Assembly: GCF_022346545.1 (NCBI RefSeq)
Contig: NZ_JAKRNU010000011.1
Coordinates: 1-64,000 of the forward strand
DNA from: Sporosarcina sp. ACRSM
Lineage (GTDB): Bacteria > Bacillota > Bacilli > Bacillales_A > Planococcaceae
Direction: 5' to 3'
DNA: 64,000 nucleotides
Below the pieces are notes generated by a model. That model did not search any database, was not told where the DNA came from, and worked only from the letters and a program-made list of their open reading frames with translations. Positions 36,705 to 45,200 of this stretch are shown here, piece after piece. Position 1 is the first letter of the stretch. Each line of letters opens with the position of its first letter. The position numbers and the translations under genes are program-made.

Positions 36705-37919
36705 TTACCATTGATTATTTTTATATTTGCGATAGTAATTGATTTGACGTGCGAATAAATAGAACTTGCGTTTGAAGTGGCGATCTTTTTTGTAGAATAA
36801 TGGATTGCCGTATTTGCCCGCTCGTAACAATGCTTTCACATCCCGAAGGACTTCAGGATTGTTGACGAATTTCTTCAACACGATTTTTGGAACGACGGTG
36901 AATAGGAATTTCTCGTTCAACAAGGTGAGTGGTTTTTGTTCGCCATATACGAGGTCATCCACAAAGTACTTCGCCATATTATGTCCGCAAGATGTAATGT
37001 AATAGCTGGATCTGCCTTGACGGATATTCACTTCAAATACTTTGAATTTCCCGTCCCGTTCGTCATATTTCAAATCGAAGTTGGCATAGCCGACATAATT
37101 TACCGCTTCAAGGAACCCTTTCAGCTTCATCATCATCTCTTCATTATACCTTGTGATCAGTGCTGTATAATTCCCGATGGCAGTAACGGTATGCTCTTGC
37201 AATACAACTTGAGCAAATGTAATGAGTTCTGCTTTTCCATGGCTATTCATATAGAATACGGAATCCCACATATATGTATCGTCACCCGGTATGAAATCTT
37301 GAATGATCAATTCTTCTTGATAGCCGCTCGCTTTGATTGTGTCGATGACTTTGTGAATTTCTTCATACGAATCAACTTTATACACTTTTTGCATTCCCGG
37401 GAATGGGTTTTTATAATACATGACACCGTTACTCGGCTTGATGATGACCGGGAACATGACTTCTTCCATGAACGGCTGGTCATCCTTGCACGAATAATAA
37501 TAGGTTGCGGGTGTATCAATGCCATGTTCCGCACATAGCTTATAGAAGTTCGATTTGACTAGCAGATTGTTCATGAGCTCTTCAGAAATATAATTGAAGA
37601 CGTAATGGCTTTTTAACGCGTCTGCATTTTCAATAATCATCCGGACGTAAAGATCGTTCGTCCCGATTAACAACATCTTTTTCCCAGACTGTGCGTACTT
37701 TTCTGCAATCTCTTTTAAAAAGCTGACAAATACTTGCTTGTCCGGTAGATTGGGGTTCAATTCTATTGTTTCGGTGATGCTGCTTAAAGTGGTAAAGGAT
37801 AATGGTTCTTTTCCGACTAATATTGGTTTGATCCCATACTGTTCGTGGAATGAAATAGCCATATTATAGGCGTTCATATCTGTTCCCACAATGATAGGGA
37901 TGAATGGATGATTTGTCAT
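36705..37919 (-). CDS. ATP-grasp ligase, D-aspartate/D-glutamate ligase (AslFm-like)
   Basis: A 404-residue ATP-grasp carboxylate-amine ligase. Segments FIPIIVGTDMNAYNMAISF, IIQDFIPGDDTYMW, ANFDLKYDERDGKFKVFEVN and the metal/ATP motif NIRQGRSSYY closely resemble, as I remember it, the Enterococcus faecium D-aspartate ligase that adds the bridge residue to Lys in peptidoglycan precursors. Planococcaceae typically have L-Lys-D-Glu or D-Asp bridges, so a D-Glu/D-Asp ligase is the likely role. The ATG at 37919 has GGAGGA upstream. An LD-carboxypeptidase gene is divergent next door. Confidence 0.78.
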   Translation of the reverse strand: MTNHPFIPIIVGTDMNAYNMAISFHEQYGIKPILVGKEPLSFTTLSSITETIELNPNLPDKQVFVSFLKEIAEKYAQSGKKMLLIGTNDLYVRMIIENADALKSHYVFNYISEELMNNLLVKSNFYKLCAEHGIDTPATYYYSCKDDQPFMEEVMFPVIIKPSNGVMYYKNPFPGMQKVYKVDSYEEIHKVIDTIKASGYQEELIIQDFIPGDDTYMWDSVFYMNSHGKAELITFAQVVLQEHTVTAIGNYTALITRYNEEMMMKLKGFLEAVNYVGYANFDLKYDERDGKFKVFEVNIRQGRSSYYITSCGHNMAKYFVDDLVYGEQKPLTLLNEKFLFTVVPKIVLKKFVNNPEVLRDVKALLRAGKYGNPLFYKKDRHFKRKFYLFARQINYYRKYKNNQW

Positions 37920-38123
37920 TTGGTCCTCCAACTGTTTTTACTACTGCTAAGTGTAGGGTACCGCTTTTTCATTGTCAAGAAAGCGGAGCAATGCCTCCCG
38001 GAAGATAGGTGCGATTTCCTAGACTCCTATCTGATCGACAAGCTTTCAAAGGTCTTCTTTATTAGTGAATGAGGTTTTCCTTTTCTCCATACAATGGAGC
38101 ATAAGTGAAAGGAGCTGTAAAAC

Positions 38124-39047
38124 ATGGCCACGAAACCACCTCGTTTACTGCCGGGGGATACGGTCGGAATTGTGACATTGGGCAGTCCTTTGGCGGCAAG
38201 CCGAATCAATGAAGGAATCGCCACTTTACGTAATATGGGCTATAACGTTCTTGTTGGTGAACATGTCTATGCGGCGAATGGCTTTCTTGCTGCGACGCCT
38301 CAGCAAATGGCATCGGATTTGATGAAGATGTTTCAAAATAAGGAGGTAAAATGGATTTTACCGACAAGAGGAGGTGTCGGCGTTGCCAGTATCCTTCCCT
38401 TCCTCGACTTTTCCATTATCGCTGCGAATCCTAAAATCGTTTCCGGTTATAGCGATATCACCATTTTACTGAATACACTTTATGAGTATGCAGATCTGAT
38501 TACGTTTCAAAGCCTTCTCCTGCTCGATTTCAATGCACAGACGCCACCGTATAACTTCAATCAGTTTTTCACAGCGACTTCCACGGTAACCGCTCCTTGG
38601 GAAATCCGAAATCCACCTGGCATGCCGCTTATCAGTTTGGTTCAAGGAAATGTGACAGGCCAGGTAGTCGGTGGCAATCTCACGTCGTTTGTCGGGTCAT
38701 TAGGCACCTCTTTTGAAATCAATACAGAAGACAAAATCATCGTCTTGGAAGAAACCCACGAACCGATCAATACCGTTTATAGATATTTGAACCACCTCTA
38801 TTTAGCGAAAAAGTTTGAGGTTTGTAGCGGGATCATCATGGGCGAATGTACAAATTGTGTGGCGGCTTATGGAAAAACGTACGAAGACGTCATCCGAGAA
38901 TTTCTGGTCCCTTTAGGAAAACCGCTCATGACGAATCTTGCCACCGCACACGGTATCTATAAAGCAACGATTCCGATTGGTGCGACGTTAAATATGAATA
39001 CGTTCAATCAAACGCTCACTGTAACGGAGACTGTCGTCAGCCCATGA
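38124..39047 (+). CDS. LD-carboxypeptidase (peptidase S66)
   Basis: A 307-residue serine peptidase cleaving L-D bonds, usually removing the terminal D-Ala from murein tetrapeptides during recycling. The S66 triad is visible: Ser in SGYSDITIL, Glu in VLEETHEP and His in ATAHG. RGGVGVASILPFLD is the conserved oxyanion segment. AAAGGAG precedes the ATG. The divergent neighbour is the bridge-type ligase, suggesting a cell-wall pair. MccF-like immunity to peptide-nucleotides is an alternative for this family. Confidence 0.9.
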   Translation: MATKPPRLLPGDTVGIVTLGSPLAASRINEGIATLRNMGYNVLVGEHVYAANGFLAATPQQMASDLMKMFQNKEVKWILPTRGGVGVASILPFLDFSIIAANPKIVSGYSDITILLNTLYEYADLITFQSLLLLDFNAQTPPYNFNQFFTATSTVTAPWEIRNPPGMPLISLVQGNVTGQVVGGNLTSFVGSLGTSFEINTEDKIIVLEETHEPINTVYRYLNHLYLAKKFEVCSGIIMGECTNCVAAYGKTYEDVIREFLVPLGKPLMTNLATAHGIYKATIPIGATLNMNTFNQTLTVTETVVSP

Positions 39048-39051
39048 TAAG

Positions 39052-39075
39052 TCGAACAGCGAAGGGTTCGATTTG
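39052..39075 (+). repeat. Dispersed repeat, family 3
   Basis: TCGAACAGCGAAGGGTTCGA plus TTTG is identical to the reverse complement of 12931-12954. Similarity continues weakly with TATTTCTGCGTT...TTAAGGC. Confidence 0.75.
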
Positions 39076-39139
39076 ACGTATTTCTGCGTTTTTGGAGAAG
39101 TTAAGGCACGTTCAGTACAAAAACATTTGTTGAATCAAC

Positions 39140-39808
39140 TCAGAAAAGATTCCATGGATATTCGTTGGGCGGTTGTGAGTGGATTTTCACAGGCTCTTTC
39201 GTTGTCGGATGCGGAAATGCAAGCGTATGCGCCCATAAGGCGATTTGCTGTCCCGGCTGATTCACATGCTGGCCATATTTTTGATCGCCATAGAGCGGCC
39301 ATCCGGATGCGGAAAGTTGAACACGGATTTGGTGGGAGCGACCGGTGTGAAGGCGGACGGATAGAAGGCTCAACTGTTCCGAACTGCGTATCACCTCATA
39401 TTCAAGCACCGCTTTTTTAGCTTGCGCATGATTGGCTGGCACTGTATGCACTTTATTTTTCTTCGTATCTTTGTAGAGATAATGCTCCAATAAACCCTTC
39501 TTCTTTTCAGGTGTCCCTCTCACGACTGCCAAATACGTCCTGTCCATTTCCCTTTTGCGCAGGACATCCGATAAGCGGGAAGCGGCTTTGGACGTTTTGG
39601 CAAATACCATGACGCCGCCGACGGGCCGATCCAATCGATGAACAAGCCCTAAATAGACGTTTCCAGGCTTCTGATAACGGATTTTTATATCTTCTTTTAA
39701 AATCGAAAGCATATCACGATCCCGGCTATCATCTTCTTGCACGGGGATATTGACAGGCTTTTCAACGACTAATAAATGATTATCTTCGAATAATATAGGG
39801 ATTTTCAT
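39140..39808 (-). CDS. RluA-family pseudouridine synthase
   Basis: A protein of about 222 residues isomerising uridines in RNA. The catalytic Asp is in VHRLDRPVGGVMVF; LHTGRSHQIRVQL and LYGDQKYG are the other family motifs. It has no S4 domain, so it is of the short RluA type. The RNA target is unknown. The ATG at 39808 has GGAG ten bases upstream. Confidence 0.88.
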   Translation of the reverse strand: MKIPILFEDNHLLVVEKPVNIPVQEDDSRDRDMLSILKEDIKIRYQKPGNVYLGLVHRLDRPVGGVMVFAKTSKAASRLSDVLRKREMDRTYLAVVRGTPEKKKGLLEHYLYKDTKKNKVHTVPANHAQAKKAVLEYEVIRSSEQLSLLSVRLHTGRSHQIRVQLSASGWPLYGDQKYGQHVNQPGQQIALWAHTLAFPHPTTKEPVKIHSQPPNEYPWNLF

Positions 39809-39895
39809 ATGTAAATGACTCCTTTTGTATTGTAGTATTCTTACGTCTATGAATGACGGGGTGCCCATAGGATGATTGATAACTGTTACAGAAAA

Positions 39896-39919
39896 TCTCC
39901 TTCAAAAACTTGAAGGAGA
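39896..39919 (-). terminator. Terminator after the DUF2812 gene
   Basis: CTCCTTCAA-AAAC-TTGAAGGAG with T-rich sequence following on the minus strand. Confidence 0.8.
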
Positions 39920-39927
39920 ACATTTAT

Positions 39928-41127
39928 TTATCGATCAATGAAAGTCATTTTCTCTTCCACACTTGCCAATAGGCGCTCCATATCTGCATGACCCAAGTAA
40001 CGTACATAGATGACGCCTTTTCCTTTTACGGCAAAGATTTCTTTTAATTCATCGATTTCACGGATGGTAAGGGCATCGAAGCCTTTGCGGTCCAACACTG
40101 TAAAATGTTCATCCCTGTAATCTCGTCTATCATAGTTAAATAACAAGTCATTCATCAGATGCTTCGCCATAAAGGAGAAGCGTACTTTGTATGCCTGTAT
40201 GTAAATGCTTGGAGAATAGGGACCACTGCCATCTGCCCATTCTTCCTCAGTGACAATTCCCTGTTCCGTGGATTCGTATTGTTGAGGCGCGAAAAAACTG
40301 GTTTTCTTTGTGTAATGATTATTCCAGTCAAATTGCCGGTCATCCGCCTGCTCATCGCGTTCCAAATGGGATGTCTGTTCAATAGCTGCAAGCGCTACAA
40401 GCGGAAGCTCTGTATGTTTCATTGGCAAATTCACCGTCTCCTGATTCAGCACTTGTATCCAAATCAGCGAGGCTAACGGTACAGTTATCATAGCTGTCAA
40501 AGTGATAATCGCTAGATTGATGGTACGTGATTTCCTCCAAGGGACATGATAGTCAATCTCCTTCCCTTCCAACAGCCTTTTTTTCGTTTTACGGATCAGA
40601 ACCATTGACCGGGTCGTAACTAGGATAAAAATCAGTTGGATGAACAATAGAGTGATTTGCGAAATTGCATCCCCCTCAACGAGTTCTAGCATCGGTGTCT
40701 GCTCATTGGACCAGAGCATTGAATAGAATATAATGGATAGCAACAACAACACGGATATGAGGATGACACTTAGCCGCATTTTTTTATAATTACTTCTTAA
40801 TGTCTCGGCTTGTTCCGAGGGATTCGCATAGAGCTCGGGTGCCTGACATTTAACAGGTGAAGCAAACACATTGAATTCGCCGAAGCGTGTAATATGGTTC
40901 CAACCAGCTTCCTTGTACTCTAGCTTTTCCTCCGATGACATATTCTTATTAGATGACGTAGCAATCCTGTATCGTGTGTCTAATGGTTCGCCTTGTTGAA
41001 AATATGCAAAAAGCTTGCCGACTTTTTGTAAATGCCAACCATCCTTCGCCATATCGGCAAACCAACTTTCATATTCTCCAATGCGCCAAAAATCATTCAG
41101 CAGCATTTTACGTTTTATGTTCGCCAT
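39928..41127 (-). CDS. DUF2812 membrane protein
   Basis: A 399-residue protein. The N-terminal DUF2812 region (WRIGEYESWFADMAKDGWHLQ, YKEAGWNHITRFGEFNVF) is followed by four membrane helices (about 120-235) and an extracellular or cytoplasmic tail. DUF2812 genes are often paired with PadR-type regulators, but none is adjacent here. The ATG at 41127 follows AAGGTG. Function is unknown. Confidence 0.8.
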   Translation of the reverse strand: MANIKRKMLLNDFWRIGEYESWFADMAKDGWHLQKVGKLFAYFQQGEPLDTRYRIATSSNKNMSSEEKLEYKEAGWNHITRFGEFNVFASPVKCQAPELYANPSEQAETLRSNYKKMRLSVILISVLLLLSIIFYSMLWSNEQTPMLELVEGDAISQITLLFIQLIFILVTTRSMVLIRKTKKRLLEGKEIDYHVPWRKSRTINLAIITLTAMITVPLASLIWIQVLNQETVNLPMKHTELPLVALAAIEQTSHLERDEQADDRQFDWNNHYTKKTSFFAPQQYESTEQGIVTEEEWADGSGPYSPSIYIQAYKVRFSFMAKHLMNDLLFNYDRRDYRDEHFTVLDRKGFDALTIREIDELKEIFAVKGKGVIYVRYLGHADMERLLASVEEKMTFIDR

Positions 41128-41275
41128 TTGAAGCACCTTCTTTCAATGCTTTCCAATCCTTTATGCTGGAAACTTCCTCTACCATCGTGAGGGAGGTAAA
41201 GTAGGTTGTCAATTCTTTTTATATGAATCTCCTATATTCGTAAATATTTCACTTAAAACTCGATGCATGCGAATC

Positions 41276-41304
41276 TTGACAAAGTGGATAGCATCGCCTA
41301 AAGT
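41276..41304 (+). promoter_or_regulatory. Promoter of the acyl-CoA dehydrogenase gene
   Basis: TTGACA (41276-41281), 17 bases, TAAAGT (41299-41304). It lies about 115 bases before the start codon. Confidence 0.6.
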
Positions 41305-41420
41305 GAGGGCAATAACGAAGTAATAGAAACAGACTTTTCATTTGTATATTATTCCGATTAAGTAGATTCGAATTGTATTACATAACTTGTTAGAAATGAT
41401 TCTAATATGAGGTGAGTTGT

Positions 41421-42587
41421 ATGATCGATTTATTTGTCAAAACAGAGGTTCAAAAATCTTGGCTGGAAAAACTACGTGAAAAAGGAGCAGCTTTTCCACA
41501 GTCATCCGCAAGAATTGATGAGGACGCCCTTTTTCCAATGGACAATATCCAAACGCTAGTGGATATGGGCTATACAAGTGTGGCGTTGCCAACTGCATAT
41601 GGTGGGGCAGGTTTACAAGTGTATGAAATGGTCCTTTTTCAAGAGACGCTTGCCCGTTTTGACGCCAACACAGCTCTTTCCATCGGCTGGAATTTCGGCG
41701 TCATCGGTGAGCTTTTTGAAAAGAAATTATGGACGGATGAAAACTTGGATTTTTTCGCCAAAGAAGTGTTAAATGGCGCCTTGGTCAACCGCTCCGCTAG
41801 CGAGGCACAAACAGGGAGCCCGACACGAGGCGGCCGGCCTGGTACAACTGCGGTGAAAAAGGGAGACTCCTGGGTGCTGACAGGCCGGAAAACCTTCACG
41901 ACCGCTTCTCCTGCCCTCACTTATTTCCTGACCTCCGCATGGGTCGAGGATCAGCAGAAAATCGGTTTCTTCCTATTGCATAAGGATTTGGATGGGTTAT
42001 CGATCGATGAAACATGGGACGTCGTTTCAATGCGAGGAACAGCGAGCCATGACCTTGTTCTGGACCAAGTGACAGTGGATGCTTCCAAACTTGTTGAACT
42101 TCCTGACAAACCACGTGGTACAGCTTTTAGTGGATGGCTTCTACATATCCCTGCCTGCTATCTCGGAGTTGCCCAAGCCGCGCGGGATTATGCCGTCCAT
42201 TTTGCCAATACGCATACACCAAACAGCCTGAACGGACCGATTAGCCAATTGCCGAATGTCCAACAATTACTAGGCGAAATCGACTTGGCGCTCATACAGG
42301 CGAGGCATCTCATCTATAGTGTTGCAGAAATGTATGACGATGAATCCCGGAGAGCCCAGCTCACCAATGAAGTCGCAGTCGTCAAACATACCGTAACCAA
42401 CTCCGCCATCACAATTGTCGACAAAGCGATGCGGATCGTCGGCGCCAAAAGTCTCCAACGCGGCAATCCATTGCAAAGATACTACCGCGACGTTCGAGCG
42501 GGCTTGCATAATCCCCCAATGGATGACATGACCATCAAAAGGCTGGCCTCCGCTGCAATTGAGGAAGAAAAGTCTAACAGCAAATAA
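41421..42587 (+). CDS. Acyl-CoA dehydrogenase family flavoprotein (YdbM-like)
   Basis: A 388-residue FAD-dependent protein of the acyl-CoA dehydrogenase fold. Family segments are visible (ALPTAYGGAGLQVYEM, ASEAQTGSPTRGG, GRKTFTTASPALTYFL, MRGTASHDLVLDQV, RIVGAKSLQRGNPLQRYYRD). The C-terminal pattern resembles the YdbM/DszC-like branch, whose members include monooxygenases acting on sulfur or organic compounds. A true fatty-acid beta-oxidation role is therefore doubtful. The ATG at 41421 follows GAGGTGA. Confidence 0.82.
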   Translation: MIDLFVKTEVQKSWLEKLREKGAAFPQSSARIDEDALFPMDNIQTLVDMGYTSVALPTAYGGAGLQVYEMVLFQETLARFDANTALSIGWNFGVIGELFEKKLWTDENLDFFAKEVLNGALVNRSASEAQTGSPTRGGRPGTTAVKKGDSWVLTGRKTFTTASPALTYFLTSAWVEDQQKIGFFLLHKDLDGLSIDETWDVVSMRGTASHDLVLDQVTVDASKLVELPDKPRGTAFSGWLLHIPACYLGVAQAARDYAVHFANTHTPNSLNGPISQLPNVQQLLGEIDLALIQARHLIYSVAEMYDDESRRAQLTNEVAVVKHTVTNSAITIVDKAMRIVGAKSLQRGNPLQRYYRDVRAGLHNPPMDDMTIKRLASAAIEEEKSNSK

Positions 42588-42616
42588 ACGACGACAGTCT
42601 ACTATTGTTTATAGCC

Positions 42617-42673
42617 GAAAAAAGTGCCATGGATCGGATCCTATGAAAAGGATTCTGAAACATGGCACTTTTT
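42617..42673. terminator. Bidirectional terminator before the amino-acid ABC operon end
   Basis: AAAAAAGTGCCATG pairs with CATGGCACTTTTTT, with a further inner GGATC/GATCC-type pairing. Confidence 0.9.
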
Positions 42674-42691
42674 TCGATATGGTTATTTCCG

Positions 42692-42728
42692 TCTAGACTC
42701 CGGGCGCCAGACGTCCTTCGCTTTTGGT
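42692..42728. repeat. Dispersed intergenic repeat, family 1
   Basis: GTCTAGACTCCGGGCGCCAG then ACGTCCTTCGCTTTTG is an inverted version of the copies near 12.8 and 27.7 kb. Confidence 0.75.
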
Positions 42729-43474
42729 TATTTTAAATTCCGATTCAAAAACGCTTTCGTCCGTTCGTGTTGTGGATTGGTCAATACTTCGACTGGATTG
42801 CCCGATTCGACGATTTCCCCTTTGTCCATGAAGATGACCCGGTTGGCGACTTCTTGGGCGAAGCCCATTTCATGTGTCACCACGATCATCGTCATATGTT
42901 CTTCAGCCAGGTCCTTCATCACGGCTAATACTTCCCCTGTCAATTCAGGGTCCAAGGCGGATGTCGGCTCGTCGAACAAGAGGATTTCCGGGTTCATCAT
43001 CAGCGCGCGTGCAATCGCTACCCGTTGCTTTTGACCTCCGGAAAGCTTCGATGGATAAACATTCGCTTTATCCGACAGCCCGACTTTTTCCAGCAGCTCT
43101 GCACTTCGACGTCGTATCGCATCAGTTGGCTCTCGCTTCGTCATTTTAGGCGCCAATTCCAAGTTTTCTTTGACCGTCAAGTGAGGGAAGAGTTCAAAGT
43201 GTTGGAACACCATGCCCATTCTGGATGTCACTTGCTTGATCTCCTGAGGCTTTGGATAGACACCGTCCTTGACGAGATAGTCCCCGGATATCCGGATGCT
43301 CCCCCCGTTGATTTCCTCTAGATGGACAAGGCTACGGAGCATCGTACTTTTTCCGGATCCGGATGGACCAATGACCGCCACTACATCGTTTTTTTGAACG
43401 TCAAATGTAATTTGTTTCAGCACTTCAAGATCGCCAAATGATTTTTTCAGTTCGGATACTTCAATGATTGCCAC
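42728..43474 (-). CDS. Polar amino-acid ABC transporter, ATP-binding protein
   Basis: A 248-residue ATPase of the GlnQ/TcyN type. It has Walker [11 protein letters not shown]-loop [10 protein letters not shown], signature [15 protein letters not shown] and Walker [13 protein letters not shown]. The start is a GTG at 43474 with GGAG eight bases upstream. It is the last gene of a binding protein-permease-ATPase operon importing a polar amino acid, possibly cystine or glutamine. Confidence 0.92.
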   Translation of the reverse strand: MAIIEVSELKKSFGDLEVLKQITFDVQKNDVVAVIGPSGSGKSTMLRSLVHLEEINGGSIRISGDYLVKDGVYPKPQEIKQVTSRMGMVFQHFELFPHLTVKENLELAPKMTKREPTDAIRRRSAELLEKVGLSDKANVYPSKLSGGQKQRVAIARALMMNPEILLFDEPTSALDPELTGEVLAVMKDLAEEHMTMIVVTHEMGFAQEVANRVIFMDKGEIVESGNPVEVLTNPQHERTKAFLNRNLK

Positions 43475-43489
43475 GTTCCCCACTCCTTC

Positions 43490-44149
43490 TTAGTCAAATT
43501 TGAATCGCCGTTCAAGCCACTTAAAGAAGAAGGTCATGACAAGCGTGATTAGTAAATAAATGATCCCAGCGAAAAAGAATGGGACAATTGTAAAATCACG
43601 GTTGACTGCCGTTTGCGCAAAATGCAACAGCTCCGGAACAGCCACGGCATAGAGTAGCGCCGTATCCTTGACCAATGTCACGGACTCATTCGCGACTGCA
43701 GGCAGTGCAATGCGGAACATTTGCGGCAAAACGACCCGTGTCATCGTTTGCCAACGATTTAAGCCAAGCACTTGTGCCGCTTCATATTGTCCTTTATCGA
43801 TCGCCAACAAGCCACCACGGAAAATTTCTGCGAAATACGCGGCATAATTCAAGATAAAGCCGATACAAGCCGCCACAAATCGGTCTAACACCAGATATTC
43901 TCCGACGACAGGAAGTAAAGGCAACCCGAAAACGATAACGAGCAATTGCAATAAGAGCGGTGTGCCGCGCATCAAGTAAATATAAGCGTTGGCCAACCAG
44001 GATAACGGTTTGAATTTGCTTCTGACAGCAAGCGTCAGCACAAAACCAAGCGGAATCGATGCAATAATCGCAATGATAAACAGGAGGACTGTTATTTGTG
44101 CCCCTTCCAACATCGGTTTAAGTATAGAAATAATATAATCTAAAGACAT
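43490..44149 (-). CDS. Polar amino-acid ABC transporter, permease
   Basis: A 219-residue His/Glu/Gln/Arg-type permease with about five helices and the EAA loop EAAQVLGLNRWQTMTRVVLPQ. MRGTPLLLQLLVIVFGLP is typical of the family. The ATG at 44149 has GGAGGA eight bases upstream; the 19-codon upstream extension overlaps a terminator hairpin and is rejected. It sits between the ATPase and binding-protein genes. Confidence 0.92.
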   Translation of the reverse strand: MSLDYIISILKPMLEGAQITVLLFIIAIIASIPLGFVLTLAVRSKFKPLSWLANAYIYLMRGTPLLLQLLVIVFGLPLLPVVGEYLVLDRFVAACIGFILNYAAYFAEIFRGGLLAIDKGQYEAAQVLGLNRWQTMTRVVLPQMFRIALPAVANESVTLVKDTALLYAVAVPELLHFAQTAVNRDFTIVPFFFAGIIYLLITLVMTFFFKWLERRFKFD

Positions 44150-44165
44150 GAAAGGATTCCTCCAA

Positions 44166-44204
44166 AAACAAAACAGGGTTTCACAAGTGAAATCCTGTTT
44201 TGTC
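44166..44204 (-). terminator. Intercistronic hairpin between binding-protein and permease genes
   Basis: CAAAACAGGGTTTCAC...GTGAAATCCTGTTTTG forms a long stem with a T-rich flank on the minus strand. Partial termination here would give more binding protein than transporter. Confidence 0.8.
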
Positions 44205-44223
44205 ACCTATTTGTTCAGTCTAC

Positions 44224-45054
44224 TTATTTTAACACCTTGTCTTCGCCAAACCATTTTGTAGAAATTTCAGCAGCTGTACCATCTTCGTTCATTTCATCAA
44301 GTGCTGCTTGAAGTTTCTCCAGCAATTCTTCATTGCCTTTTTTCACACCAACACCGTATTCTTCAGGTGCCAATGATTCATCCAACACTTTAAAAGTGCC
44401 TTCTTCTTTGGACATGTAATAATCGATGACCACTTCATCAATGACAACCGCATCAAGACGACCGGTTTTCAAGTCTGTTAGCGCAAGGACATTATCAGCA
44501 AACTCCGTGATCGTTTTAATTTTTGATTCGACTGGATTGGCGCTTAGCGCATCCGCTGCCGAAGAAAGTGCTTGCAGTCCGACTACTTTGCCCTCTAAAT
44601 CATCAAGACTCGCAATTTCTGAATCAGCCAAAGTGGCAACGACTTGAGCGTTACTTAAGTAAGGCTTCGTGAAAAGTACTTTTTCTTTACGCTCGTCTGT
44701 AATCGTATATCCGTTCCAAATCAAATCAATCCGCCCACTGCTCAACTCGGTTTCTTTCGTTTTCCAATCGATTGGTTGGAATTTAGCTGTCATTCCCATC
44801 TTTTCAGCGGCTGCACTAGCTAAATCAATGTCAAAACCGACAATTTCGTTGTTTTCGTCCCGGAATCCCATCGGTGCAAATTTATCATCGATCCCGATGA
44901 CCACTTCTGTTTTGCTATCTGTATTATCAGTAGATGCATTGTTATTTTCTTCATCTGTTGTTGCATTATTATTCTGTTCCCCTGATGTACCGCATCCTAC
45001 TAGAAGTGCGACTAGCGCAGCCATCATGAGGAAAATCGTTGCGAAACGTTTCAT
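44224..45054 (-). CDS. Polar amino-acid ABC transporter, binding lipoprotein
   Basis: A 276-residue family 3 solute-binding protein. Signal peptide with lipobox LLVGC, an Asn/Asp/Thr-rich linker, then VVIGIDDKFAPMGFRDENNE, GFDIDLASAAAEKMG, IDWKTKETELSSGRIDLIWN and ELLEKLQAALDEMNEDG. The ATG at 45054 is preceded by AAAGGGGATAGGG. The amino acid is not identifiable from sequence. Confidence 0.92.
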   Translation of the reverse strand: MKRFATIFLMMAALVALLVGCGTSGEQNNNATTDEENNNASTDNTDSKTEVVIGIDDKFAPMGFRDENNEIVGFDIDLASAAAEKMGMTAKFQPIDWKTKETELSSGRIDLIWNGYTITDERKEKVLFTKPYLSNAQVVATLADSEIASLDDLEGKVVGLQALSSAADALSANPVESKIKTITEFADNVLALTDLKTGRLDAVVIDEVVIDYYMSKEEGTFKVLDESLAPEEYGVGVKKGNEELLEKLQAALDEMNEDGTAAEISTKWFGEDKVLK

Positions 45055-45100
45055 TGTATCCCTATCCCCTTTCAATTCTTCAAAAGCTTTAATACTTTAG

Positions 45101-45137
45101 CGTGCTAACGCATTAATACTATAGCACGATTATACCA
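45101..45137 (-). promoter_or_regulatory. Extended -10 promoter with overlapping inverted repeat
   Basis: The minus strand has TGGTATAAT (45129-45137). It is followed at once by a 28-base inverted repeat with arms CGTGCTA/TAGCACG and centre ATTAAT (45101-45128), placed over the likely transcription start of the binding-protein operon. This is a plausible repressor operator; the regulator is unknown. Confidence 0.55.
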
Positions 45138-45200
45138 AATTGAAAACCCCTAAATGTCTTTTGGATAGGATTGGCGGACTTGTCTCTTTTTAGAGGATGA

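Noticed and set aside
37307..37534. Minus-strand 75-codon frame inside the ATP-grasp gene
   Set aside because: It is a frame shadow of the ligase with no start signals of its own.
42728..45054. S-box or T-box leader for the amino-acid transporter or the YdbM-like gene
   Set aside because: The upstream regions lack the conserved S-box stems and the T-box motif; only simple promoter signals are seen.
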